The position numbers and the translations under genes were made by a program. The notes under the pieces were generated by a model. It had not been told where the DNA came from. It saw nothing but the letters and a program-made list of their open reading frames with translations, and did no database searches. This document shows, in pieces, positions 52,747-64,000 of a stretch of 64,000 bases of DNA; the first letter of the stretch is position 1, and the number at the start of each line of letters is the position of its first letter. Source of the DNA: Euphorbia lathyris (taxonomy: Eukaryota > Streptophyta > Magnoliopsida > Malpighiales > Euphorbiaceae); contig NC_088917.1 in NCBI RefSeq assembly GCF_963576675.1, positions 32,084,501-32,148,500 of the forward strand, given 5' to 3'.

Positions 52747-54313
52747 ATCCTTGAGTGCTAAAGGTGTACTTTGGCGGAGCAAAAGCTGACAACAACTAAG
52801 CATTCTAAAAATGTGAAATTATCAAACATGGGCATGCTTTGTAATTAAGCATTTGAATTGCTTAATAAGACAAAGAAAGAAGACAGAAATGGAGTGTAGT
52901 TAGGCGGTTAATAAATTTAAGAAATGATAAAATTGAGCTTTGGTTTCTACAATAAGAATAGTGATGGACTATTTTATACGAGAAAAATAAAATGTGAATG
53001 CAATTTTCTACATGTGTGATGTTGGCACGTGGGCTGTATTAGATAATTGGGGGCCTGTGACAAAACTTTAAAGATTTTTTTTAAAAAATATAACTTATTC
53101 GTACTTCTGATAAAATTAAATAAATTTATCGCATTTTTCTTACCTTTTCAGTTGTAAAACTACTAATTGAAGTTTTATATTCAAGATGTTCTAGGTTTTA
53201 TGGTTTAGCATTTACGGTTTAGTGCTAGTTAACAAACTTTGTAATTTTGGTTTGTGCCACCTAGGGTCAGTACCAAACGAAAGATAACACCTCACTAGAA
53301 GCAATTGATTCTTCAAAATTTTGTCGAGTAAAAAATATTGATTAAAAAGGGAGGATTAAAAGCATAATTTTACAAAGTAAAAAAGCATGTGGCTCTGGAT
53401 GCACCTCATCTGGCGTCGTTCGTGGCTTTCAAATTCCTAATTGTGCAGCTTTTTGGATTTTAAGTTAGTATTGTTTATTATCAAATTTGGTAACATATCA
53501 AAATAACTAACAACCACTCTAATTGTTGGTTACAACCAAATCTCTCAAACTAACAAATCATTAGACATGCTCTTAAGACTAAGATCCATGTACCTTAAGA
53601 AATTTCTCCATTTTTCTTTCAAAAAAAACAAACAAAAAAAAATTATCCATTATAATGAAACAATTTCATACATTATTCATAACTGTACTATTACATTGCG
53701 GTTAGAATGGTCAATCTTTATTCTCTCTCTTTAATATATATACAAATCAATCCACACACATTTCATATAGATGAGAATTAAAGAATCATATAAATGTATA
53801 ATTTATGTTGCTAAATGTATAATATTTACTCAATTAAGAATTTGTAACGAAATCTGCAACTCAACTTCTCAAAGGAAATAAGGTTGTTGTTGTCGAGTTC
53901 AAAAAATGACTTGATTTCACTTTGGAGTGTGGTAAGGCAAATCAAGGTATATCATGCTTTATATTTGCCAATGCATCATGGCATTTATACGATGGGTTAA
54001 TAATTCAATGTCATGTTGCAATTTAATCAATAAAATATTAACATTTTATAATTACTGTATTAAATTATGTTGACATTTAATTAGTTAAAGTGAAACGTGA
54101 TGATAAATTATTAATTTGTGAGTGACATATGATACGTCCAACCTGTAATAAATTTTCTCATCTATATGATATTTTGTTTTTTGAATCTTTCATGAAAAAC
54201 CTCATTTTTGTTTCCATTTTTACGTTTTGAATTGTAATATTATATATAATGATAATTTAACTAATATACTCCTACTGAATATTGGATAATCAACATTTAA
54301 TTTAGAACTAGAA
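52747..54313. other. AT-rich spacer, no gene seen
   Basis: No frame has recognisable coding sequence and no repeat structure is clear. It probably consists of decayed transposon and intergenic DNA. Confidence 0.5.
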
Positions 54314-54345
54314 CTAGCTGTAAACCCGTGCAATGCATGGATCTT
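54314..54345 (-). mobile_element. Helitron-like 3' end (minus)
   Basis: On the minus strand a small hairpin (CCATGCATTGCACGGG) is followed by TTTACAG, CTAG and then T. Helitrons end in a hairpin plus CTRR and insert before T. The 5' end was not identified. Confidence 0.4.
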
Positions 54346-55602
54346 ATTTAAAAAGAAAATTATTTTACAATCAATTATGTTATCTATTAAAATTATTTAT
54401 GTATCATTTTTCTAAATTTATATATCTAAATAATAATTTAAATTTATTTGTACATTAAATAAAATTCAATAAATTTTATTTTAAGAATCAGTTTATCTTA
54501 TTAAATACTTTTTTGAACAGTACATTTTGGATATGATTGTATAATTTTCAATCTTTTTTTATTGTGACTTTTGAAATCACGACATACATTTAACCATAAC
54601 TAAAAACATGACGTGGAAAATGTAGTCTAACATGTTTTGTTGTGAGATTTTTTATACTTTTATGATTCGAGCTTTGAATCTTCAATAGATGAAATCGTAA
54701 TTTAGAAACATTATTTATTTGAGAATCAAAATACAGAGATTTAAAATGAATATATAAAAAAGTAATATATAATGGACTATAAGATATTATATATAATATC
54801 ATATATAGATTTATGTTTTCAGAGTTAAGTTAAAATAAAAAATTATAAATTTAAAATAACATTATCGTAGAGATCTTTTCAAAAAAAAAAAAAAATTAAC
54901 ATTATCGTAGAGATGTTTTTTTTTTATCCATAGTGATCTTTATCTCCTTTTAGGGAATGATATTTATCATCTATTATCTGTTAAGAGAAATTAAAATAAA
55001 ATGATAAATTAACTCCATATATTCATGCTTAATAATGAGAAATTAAAACTCTATTTTGTATTTGTCTTATCATTTAAAATCAACTTCAGATACACTAAAT
55101 GATATAGGTCTTCTGATGTTTAACTCGTTTAAAAAAATCAAAATATTATAATAATATTTATCAACATATTTTTTTTTTATATTTATCTCATTTAAAAAAA
55201 TATATAAATTCAAAACTGAAGTGAAAATTTAATGATATAAATTTATGGGATAATATGCAAAATTACCTCTATTATCTACAACCAGAAGCAATTTACTTTT
55301 AACATCCAAAATGGTGTAATTTTGTCTATAACATTGATAAATTGAATATATTTCAGACATCATTACAAAATACAGATATTTTGTACAAATTGCATATCAA
55401 TTTGTTTTAAAAAAAAGTTTTCATATTTTATGTGATTTAATAATTGAATTAGAGATTAATATTTATAAATGCGGCAAAATATTTTGAAATTTCTTTTGTT
55501 CAACTCGTATAAAATACAATATATTTTAAAAAAAATTTGCGTCTGATATATGTTTATGATCTATGACTAAATAAGAAAATTAATTATTTCTCAAATTGAT
55601 CC

Positions 55603-56726
55603 TGTAACACCCCTTTTATTAAAACCGTCAATTTCTTGAACTGTAATAAATTTCATTTAATATTCTAACAAATTCATTTACAAATGCATTCCAATAGGTT
55701 CAAATAAATGAACCCAAACGTTTAAAATTTACCAAAAGTACAGACAAGCTAGACTATTAGTGATATGAACCTAATAATGACGAATCTACATACTGGCCGA
55801 TCCATACGATCATCGCTAAGCATTTAATGACATTAACCTGAAAAGAAAACTGGTGGAAAGTGGGGTGAGCTTGGGAGGCCCAGTAAGATAGCCAATTAAA
55901 TACATAGCACAACCACAGACGCATACAATTCAGTTTACATGCATTTAATAATTATTAGTTATCAAGCAAACATCCAATAAATAAATATTTTTATTAATTT
56001 TATTCAAAGGGCCCTGCTTACTCTAGTCTAGTAATACCCAATGGTTGCTTGGCCAATAAAATCATATCCTCGGATACCCTGTCGTAATAAATACCCGGTA
56101 TCCCGTCTTCTAGGTACCCTATCGTAACAAATACCCGGTACCTTAACACCCTGTCGTAACAAATACCCGGTGTTTATATTTCACGTGATCACAATATTCT
56201 TTTTTCTCATTTCAATTGCAACCATTGAATATACTATCCTAGTTTAAGCTTTTATTCTCTTATCTCTGACGTTTTCTAGAATCAAATTTACATTTTCCAT
56301 ATGTATATTTCTCATTCTCATGCCATCATCGTCAATGTCATCCTCAAATATTCATCAAACCAATTACACAATTTATATCAATTAGTCAGTATAACAACAA
56401 TCACACAATCAGAGTTACCGTATATTTAATTAAACATTCATTACAAGTATGTCAATCAATCACCATAAACATACAAACAAGCAAACAAAGAGCTACGTAT
56501 ATAATTAACCACTTACCTCTATTCCGAGCAAGCCATGATAATCTATCCTCAAATTAATACATGCAACCTCAAACCTCAAATGTAGAATAAACCCTTTTTG
56601 TTTTTTCCTTATGGTCTGCGGCTTAATTTTTTTCCCAAAGAAAACATATTTCATAAAGCATATACATGGAGAAAGAAGTGTAACCTAATTAGGATTTCTT
56701 TTTTTTTTTTAATAATTATCACTTTC

Positions 56727-56805
<79 letters not shown>

Positions 56806-57052
56806 TAGCATTTTAATACCAACACAAACACTTCAACATTGATATATATACGGTTACACTAATTGATTATTCTAAAAAAAATACAAATTTATAATAACTA
56901 ATTAATATAGAGAAATCTATTTTTTTTTTCAAATATAAATATATAACATTAACATTTGATTTTATTAAATTAAATAAATCTTAAGAATTAATTATTTTAG
57001 AATCCTAATTTACATGTATGCTTATAATGATTTTTTTTTTCCGAGCGTTACA
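55603..57052 (-). mobile_element. Solo LTR, 1450 bp, in the MITE
   Basis: It has TGTAAC...GTTACA ends and a perfect GATCC duplication (55598-55602, 57053-57057). Three copies of ACCCTGTCGTAACAAATACC-type sequence followed by CGGT lie at 56075-56172. A TA microsatellite is at 56732-56802. Terminal sequence suggests minus orientation. Confidence 0.9.
56732..56802. repeat. TA microsatellite (about 35 repeats)
   Basis: This is uninterrupted (TA)n. The open frame over it is meaningless. Confidence 0.97.
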
Positions 57053-57177
57053 GATCCAACTTGATAACTTTAGAGATAAAATTGCATTTGATTGCTAACA
57101 ATAGAGGTAAAATTATATCATTTTAAACGTTATGGGTAAAAATTAGAGATATTTTTACAGCTTATCCCTAAATTCAT

Positions 57178-58589
57178 CTAATACAATTCTAAGGCAGAAT
57201 ACATTTATAATCTTTGAATTTGTTCCAAAAGTTTGATTGGTAGTAAAACTTATAAATTGTCTCATTATCCCTCTCAAGTGGCCTGTAAACTTACTAAGTA
57301 TTTCATTAACCCCTCAACTTATTTAGAAACAATTTATTAATCACCTAGATTTGTTTAAAATGACCTAATAGCCTCTAAATTTGCTTAAAGTGATAGACGT
57401 TGATTTCAATAAAACCTTGCAATCTAATTTAATTTGAACAAAAGAATATAAAAGCAGCTCAAAATTTAAAATTCCATACTTAGAAATATGTACTAAACAA
57501 ATTATTGAACTTAAAGATTTTCTACAATAGGTATCAACCCGTACAGGCGTGTTATCACTCTCTAACCGGTTTCTTTTACATCTTTAGAAAAGGGTGCATT
57601 GATAACTCATCCAAACTTGGTAGAGATGCAGGAAAAAATGTTGTCTTAATGTATTCTCGAACTATAATCTTGCCCAACACCAGTTTCTTCATTATTTGGC
57701 GAAGAAGAAGAAAGTGAACATGTAGAGTCCAATTCTCACATCCTCAAATGAAAACACACTTTAAACCTGTGTTATTAGACAATTCTCAGTACAATCAGCA
57801 TGTCCAAAATCATCCGCTCTCAATTCCATGATTAAAACCTATCAACCAAAAAGGTAAATACTATAGAATAAAAGAGTAATTTAATTATCATTGAGCAGGA
57901 GGAAAAGAGTAATGGCACCTGCAAATCATAAAATAATTCCTTCACCATCACAAAGCAATCACAACAAAAGTTATTGTAAGACCATATAATAGTAATGACA
58001 AATATAGATAGTAGTAACACATTACACTTGGTCCTCAAAGTAAATATAATTTCAAAAGCATAAATTCATCAAAATGTTTAATAGTGATAATTTCATTAAT
58101 TATATGTTCCACTTTAAGTTCAAAATTGACCATATCCAAAATAAAACAAAGCTATTAAAATCATTACAATCTAAAAATAGTTGACACAAACTACAGTTAA
58201 AAACATGAAAGTCTTAAAGCTTAAAAGACCTGAGAACAAAAATGGAACACATTAGAATCAATTTAAAATAGAACCATCATATACATATCAAAACAACAGA
58301 GTTCATTTTTCAAAAAGAAAAAACATAACCGAGTTCATAATCTTTCAATAAAATCACGACATAAAACAAAAAAAGAAAATAGACTTGAAAGAGAAACTCA
58401 CATGATGCATGCATAGTGCATTCCCAAGAACTCTGCATGCATGTCTGGTGCCTTATAGTGTGACTTCTAGAGACTTGTCTTCTATGTCGAGTGTAAAAAT
58501 GCAAACAAAGTATTTGCATAACTTACATACCATAAGGTCCCCGCCTTGGTAGGATTTATTGCCAGAGCAACAATAAAAGTTTGAAATAC
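57178..58589. other. AT-rich spacer, no gene seen
   Basis: Only short frames without recognisable domains. A possible donor-like GACCTTATG|GTATGT on the minus strand near 58535 might belong with the TOM20 fragment, but no exon is convincing. Confidence 0.4.
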
Positions 58590-58591
58590 CA

Positions 58592-58771
58592 TTATTTAAC
58601 TTCTTTTTTTGCTTTTCGAGCGCTCTGTAGTTGTGATAATTCAATCCACGCCACGCCCCACTTGGTCAAATTATCAGCATCGAGAGGATCCTGAGCGTAG
58701 GTAGCTTCTGCTATTGTTCAAGTGTGCTTGAACATCATAACCCAGTTGAAGTCGTATTGAGAAAACTCCAA
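58592..58771 (-). pseudogene. TOM20 N-terminal fragment
   Basis: The minus strand from 58771 encodes LEFSQYDFNWVMMFKHT, a TGA, then TIAEATYAQDPLDADNLTKW, GVAWIELSQLQSA. This is the start of plant TOM20, the mitochondrial outer-membrane import receptor: EFS..DF......FEHAR..AEA.Y..NPLDA.NL..WG..L.ELSQ. The start codon position is TTG and one Arg codon is TGA. The sequence stops matching after AKKE, before the second helix pair and membrane anchor. It is a dead fragment, possibly carried by a Helitron, since a Helitron-like end lies to its right. Confidence 0.82.
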
Positions 58772-60084
58772 TCCTTTTAGACAATTAAACTTTAAGGACT
58801 ATAAAGAATTTTAAATTTACCAATATTTTATCAGCAAGATGAAGCATATCAAAAAGACTGGATTCACTGTTGCTACTACTATGAATGAATCGGGGCTGCT
58901 ACTCCCTCCGTCTTCGGGAAAAATAACTGACCATTAGAGCCAAGTCATGTTTACTCTCATTGATGAACCCTCCTCTAGCACTCTCCAATTTACCCAAAAA
59001 TACCTCAATGGTTATCTATGAATCAAACCGAAGAATCAAAACGCTTGAAAGTTGAAATTGTACATTACAAATTAGGACATTTGCAAAATCAAACCGAAAT
59101 TCACAACAAACAATGTCTCATTTTCAACTTCAGATTTCCCAAATTGAAATTAAAGAATACATGTAGAAATTGCCATTGTTGTTGATTGTAGTCATTTGAA
59201 TTAACTGCGTCTTAAAATCACATCACTACATGCATAGCCAAATTAGTTAACCAATCACTGTTAACTCGATTCTTACTTTGATAGAATGTTAGAGTCCTTT
59301 ATCCCATTATTCCTTTTCTTAAAATCATATTGAAATGGAGAAGAATTATTTGAATATCAACTTCAGACCATGAATCAAACCCATTGAAATCGAAAATCCA
59401 GTGGAAATAAGAATAATGAGAATCACATAAATAAAACTAAAATAACTACTAAATGCTTACAAAAAATAGATAAATAGGATTTGGACAAATTTACCACGTA
59501 GAAAGGGAAAAGAATGCCAGAGAAAAGGAAAGCATGGATGTTATCATAAAGAAATTAAACTTAAGCAAATGATTATGGTAACTAAACCTGGATTTGTGAT
59601 ATTTTTCAATTCCACAAACTTCAATTGCTGGCTTCAATTTGTTGTTTTCAAATCTTAAAACTTCAAATACTTTGTTCAGTTGCTTGCCTTCTTTCTTGAT
59701 TGTTGGTTTCAATTGGTTGATTGGTTATATGAAGATGACGAATAGAGAAGATGTGAGATCTGATTACAGAAAATACATTGAGAGGGAAGAAAGTAAATTG
59801 ATAACCGCTAAAAAGGGATAACCGAAAGTTAGGGATTCGAACTTAAAGTTTGGATATGAGAGTATCTTCAATAGAAATCTAAACAGTGGAAGAGATTACC
59901 AACTAAGCGTAGAAAAAGGAACAATTTAATGAGCAGTTACACAAAATAATATGAATGAGAGAAAAAGAATATTTCACGTTCTAAATTAAAATGGCATTCT
60001 TCAAAAATCTGTGAAAATAACAAATCAGCATCGAAGCTCTAAATTACTGCCACGTCAGCTTAGCAAGTTCTTGCTTTTATATAT
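58772..60084. other. AT-rich spacer, no gene seen
   Basis: No convincing coding sequence. A short minus-strand stretch near 58900-59000 (FLGKLESARGGFINESKHDL) looks coding-like but is unrecognised. Confidence 0.4.
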
Positions 60085-60123
60085 GCAATAGATGGAACCC
60101 TCGCTTTGCTTCGGGTATACTGA
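60085..60123 (+). mobile_element. Helitron-like 3' end (plus)
   Basis: ACCCTCGCTTTGCTTCGGGT forms a short hairpin followed by ATACTGA; CTGA fits the CTRR end. Upstream TTTTATATATGCAATAGATG is typical of Helitron termini. The 5' end was not identified, so the span is unknown. Confidence 0.4.
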
Positions 60124-62208
60124 AAAAAAAGGAATAATTCCTTATTCGTACATAAATTTTAAAAAAGTTGATAATCTGAATTAATTTTAATGGTGTATAA
60201 ATGAGATTGTAATGAAACTGCAGTTTCCAAATAGAGAAACAAAATAGTTAATGTAATTATAGACTTGTCTTAAAAAAGAAGGTGAGGAGGGTCCAAAATT
60301 TTTGTGCAACCACAAACATGTGATTCTTCATAGTCATGGTGCCAAGTTTAGATTTACAACCAAAATAGCTTAATTAAAGCCGAGATTTACAATCAATATA
60401 GACTCCTATTTATAGTAAGGAAAAAATTAAAAACATGTGATGTTTCCTCATGGTGATGAACATTGATTTTGGCTTGGGTTACCTGAGATGAAATAACAAG
60501 AGTATGAGAAAGTTGTTATAAACGATCATCAAAACCACGTCGTGTTATAGAGATTTTTTTGTCTTCTTTTCACCCTACCTCTTTCTCCTTCTCTCCTCCT
60601 GATATTTTCTGTTCTCAGTAGGAGAAGATGTTATTAGTCTAATACACCATGAATTGAAATAAGCAAAATAAAAACAATAATTTTTTGCCAAAATATATTA
60701 ATATATTGGAAGTTTCTCAATTACAAAAACCCTAATTAAATCTTTTAAAGTTCACAATAGAATGACATTGACATGCTAAAATGAGCAATCAAATTGTTGA
60801 CAATCATAAAGCCAAAGCTTCTAATGATGGTGCATCAAGTTTATTTGCTCTTACATAATTGGCATCAAGACTAATTTGAAATAAAAAAAATGGAAAGATT
60901 ATTGATTCCTCAAGTTCTTTTATATATGAAATTGTAAGCTGACTCCATTTGAGTGTCAGAATGAAGAAATAGGAAATATAGAAAAACAAACCTAGATAAA
61001 ATATTGTAAAAGCATGAGAGAGAAAAAACGAAAGGTAGACACCACAACAGAATGAAGCAAAGTAAATGATTGTGATGAAACTGCAATAACATAAATACAG
61101 TTGAAATTCAGTAATTCATAACAATGTCGATTATATAGAAAAAGAGCAGACAAACATGAATAAAGGCAAATTATTTATAGAACATAGAAAAGTTAAAATT
61201 GAACAATAGATTGGTGGAAATATAGTACCATCGTCAGATCTAATTCCACAGTTGATGGTTCAGAGAAAGTTATACACAAACAGTTTGACCTAATAGAAAA
61301 TTTTGATGAAGACTAGTGATAAGTTTAACTGCCTGGAAAAGCTTATAAGCATTTCAAGTTTTCTCTGCTAAAAATACAATTGTTATACAGCTTCTTCCTT
61401 CATATAATTTACCTTCTTTATGCATCAAAGTTTCAGGTAAGTCACAAACTTTACAAAAATAAAAAAAATAGCTAAAGTAAAACACTTATTGAAGGACAGT
61501 TTTCTAAAACTAAAGCAAAAAAAAAGTCAATAAAATCAAAAGAACCTCACAAAGCAAGCAGTTGTAAAAATAGTATCATAGAAAATAAAGCAAGTAAGAA
61601 AAAGAAGAAAAGAAAATTCAAATTGACCACCCTATAATTTTCCTCTAATATAATTTCTTCCCATTATGACTTTTCAATTTTTTTTCCACAGTTTGTGGTC
61701 CTTAAAAGTGACAAAAAAAAGTGTAATATGGATCAGAATGATTCTTTCCTATGTTTTAGTAAGCAATTTCTTCTCTACATCTACCTAGTACGCGTTTTGC
61801 TCATTGGGAATGCCTACTTTCATGTTTCAATTTTCATTAAGAAAATTAGGATCACGGGATACTTCAAAATGAAACATGTTAAAAATTTGACAAATTCTAC
61901 AATTTGCCAAACAAATCTCTAAAGATTAAGTTAATGTTTGAGAAACCTCAATACAGATTTAGCCTCTCCCTACTGGAACCTTCCCATTATATTGTACTTA
62001 CCAATTGAAAGGAAAAAAACTTCTCAAACCAGATCAGCAAACAAACAACCACTTGAAATGAAATCAGAGGTCATGCGATCTGGCATCAAGACTACTTTGG
62101 GAAAAAAACTGGAAGATCGATCCTGTTGTATTAGCCATAATCATGAAGTACCAAATGTTGATATATGAAATCCGATTATAAGGTAATAATTTAACAAAAG
62201 TTATACGG
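60124..62208. other. AT-rich spacer, no gene seen
   Basis: I see no supported gene, repeat or terminal structure here. Confidence 0.45.
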
Positions 62209-62775
62209 TGTAACACCCTGGTCCAATACCATGTAGATATTGTCCGCTCTGGCCCAATTCCAACACATTGGGCCTCACGGCTTTAAAACGCGTCTGCATG
62301 TATTGGATTCTCATCTTACTAATAAGCCCCAATCACTCCCTCTCCATTTCCGATGTGAGATTCAGTTCATTCCTGCCCCCATCGCCATCCCTTAGGGCCG
62401 CTCCTTGCTCAGGCCTTCTTACCCCGGCGCCACCCACTCCGGACCGGGTCGTTACAGGCCCACCAGCTTCCGTCTGGTTCGTCCCCGAACCACACATCGT
62501 ACGTGGAGAGTCGGCTCTGATACCAATTGTAACACCCTGGTCCAATACCATGTAGATATTGTCCGCTCTGGCCCAATTCCAACACATTGGGCCTCACGGC
62601 TTTAAAACGCGTCTGCATGTATTGGATTCTCATCTTACTAATAAGCCCCAATCACTAACTCTCCATTTCCGATGTGGGATTCAGTTCATTCCTGCCCCCA
62701 TCGCCATCCCTTAGGGCCGCTCCTTGCTCAGGCCTTCTTACCCCGGCGCCACCCACTCCGGACCGGGTCGTTACA
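62209..62775 (-). mobile_element. TRIM-like element, two 248-bp LTRs and 71-bp interior
   Basis: LTR copies 62209-62456 and 62528-62775 (TGTAAC...GTTACA) are nearly identical. Between them are only 71 bp, ending in a tRNA-Met primer site (62514-62525, minus strand TGGTATCAGAGC) two bases from the right LTR. There is no coding sequence. Tiny interior plus short LTRs define a terminal-repeat retrotransposon in miniature. Confidence 0.85.
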
Positions 62776-62848
62776 GGCCCACCAGCTTCCGCCTGGTTCG
62801 TCCCCGAACCACACATCGTACGTGGAGAGTCGGCTCTGATACCACCTT
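62776..62848 (-). repeat. Second copy of TRIM interior with primer site
   Basis: It repeats 62457-62527 almost exactly, including the primer site (62833-62844). Instead of a third TRIM LTR, a different LTR follows at 62849. Confidence 0.85.
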
Positions 62849-64000
62849 TGTCACGACCCAACCCAGGCCATGACCGGCGCATAAATTAAATTAACTTTAA
62901 CCTATGCTAGCCTTAATTCTGAACTAATGGAAATTCCAAAATTTAATAACAGAATACCAAATTCGTTGAAATTACATCATGAACCTTAAAGGAACCTAAA
63001 TATTCAAGTCAAATCTCAATAATCCAAAAGTCTCTAAAGATAATATAAAGCTAATTTATTAGGCAATCGCCTTCAACATCAATCCAAGGGTTACCTCACG
63101 AACAGGGACCTTAATCTGAAAAAGAAAGATTCAACGTGGTATGAGATTTTCGTCTATACGAGCGAAAACCTCAGTGAGCAGTAGCTATAGCACACAACAG
63201 ATAAGGAACAGGCAGACAGGCTGATACTTTTAAATTATGACAAATATAGTTCAAAATGTAATATTTCAAAATTAGTTGAACCAAAGGGTCAAAATAATAT
63301 AATCAATTCAAATACTGGTAATCAATTGTCAAACATAATATTAAAGCCTTTCAAAATATCAAAAATTAGAATAATCAGAAATAAGGCAAAAGCTTCAAAA
63401 CACATGGTACAGTGTAACAGAGTGGTGATACTGCACACCACCAGGGCCAGATAAATGGTAAGCGCTACCAATAACAGATACAGATAATAGATAATCGCCT
63501 TCACCGATCTTATGCATGATTCTAATGCTGACATAACTGACGACAAACTGACAACTGACAACCTGACTCAAAGACAAATGCAAGGACCTAATGTTATGAA
63601 GATCGGTGAGAGGCCAGATAACAGATACAGATATACTGAGCACTTGTACCAGTTTGAAAACATATAGTATACATATATAAATCAGAAAATCATAATTGAT
63701 TGAACGAATTATCAGATTTCTAAAACAAATGTAATAACTGCGATAAATCGCGTATCAGAAACTACAAATCATATCAAACCAGATTTTAATAAATTCATTG
63801 TACCTGATAATAAAACAAATCAATATAAAGGCCTGTTCCCAGAATATACGCTCTAATACTAAGGATATTTATTAAACATAAGGTTTAAGCTATACGTTTT
63901 TAGGAACGAAAATATACAGTCAAACGCTAATTTTTGATAAACAGTTTTTCAGTCTAATATATCAATCAAACAGTGTCGTGTACTATAATTACCACTCACC
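62849..64000 (-). mobile_element. LTR of another element, truncated by window
   Basis: TGTCACGACCCAACCCAGGC is a typical gypsy-type LTR edge (ends GGGTCGTGACA on the minus strand). A tRNA-Met primer site four bases to its left makes it a 5' LTR on the minus strand. The far end lies outside the window. Short AGATACAGATA-type repeats occur near 63474 and 63620. Confidence 0.6.

Larger units (their letters stand above)
55247..57168. mobile_element. Mutator-type MITE, interrupted by solo LTR
   Basis: The ends are about 110-bp inverted repeats starting GGGATAA, with shared phrases ATTACCTCTATT and GCAATTT. The 9-bp flanks TAAATTTAT and TAAATTCAT (55238-55246, 57169-57177) differ at one base. Without the inner solo LTR it is about 467 bp and noncoding. 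Confidence 0.8.

Noticed and set aside
56598..56816. Frame with a poly-Ile-Tyr tail
   Set aside because: It is the TA microsatellite in translation.
62268..62889. Frames of 66-95 codons on both strands
   Set aside because: They fall in TRIM LTR and interior copies, so they are noncoding repeats.

Overview
This window is nuclear DNA of a flowering plant, probably a eudicot. About 80% of it is a deep stack of nested transposable elements. The evidence is plant-type LTR retrotransposons (Sirevirus, Tat, Athila-like), CACTA and Mutator-like elements, tRNA-Asp and tRNA-Met primer sites, and spliced fragments of recognisable plant genes. I found no intact ordinary host gene. No rRNA, tRNA or CRISPR array was seen.

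Layout. 1-1777: the 5' LTR and primer site of an Athila-like element on the minus strand, continuing off the left edge. 1778-3451 and 47194-49676: one older Athila-like, gag-only element (minus) with a broken gag. It was split at a GTGAT target site by a Sirevirus-type Ty1/copia element spanning 3452-47193. That Sirevirus carries three later insertions. A 5.2-kb CACTA element (4096-9338) sits in its left LTR. A 9.6-kb copia element (11904-21519) sits in its extra env-position ORF, and is itself hit by a 1.2-kb Mutator-like element (13792-15035). A 19.5-kb Tat-lineage Ty3/gypsy element (23843-43365) sits in its pol region. Target duplications and equal LTR lengths prove most of these joins; the Tat element is the exception, with no duplication and a large pol deletion at its left edge.

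49677-52746 is the 3' end and LTR of another gypsy-type element (plus) containing a solo LTR. 52747-62208 is AT-rich, with two Helitron-like ends, a Mutator-type MITE containing a solo LTR, and a decayed TOM20 fragment. 62209-64000 holds a TRIM with 248-bp LTRs and the start of another LTR element.

Most interesting: (i) the CACTA element is a gene-fragment carrier holding pieces of a RanBP2-type zinc-finger gene, a Lon protease gene and an RlmN-like radical-SAM gene. All lie on one strand, between a possible start exon and a possible terminal exon. (ii) The Tat element encodes four tandem gag-like modules, with a single in-frame stop after the first. (iii) Antisense to its pol it carries an apparently intact six-exon plant-mobile-domain gene with its own TATA box and only phase-0 introns. 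(iv) Strong palindromes of unrelated sequence recur in the LTRs or untranslated regions of five different elements. (v) The Tat element has an array of about 39-bp repeats with higher-order structure, a plausible satellite precursor.

By-eye LTR divergence (Sirevirus about 1.2%, Tat about 0.8%, inner copia about 0.5%) matches the nesting order and suggests a young stack.
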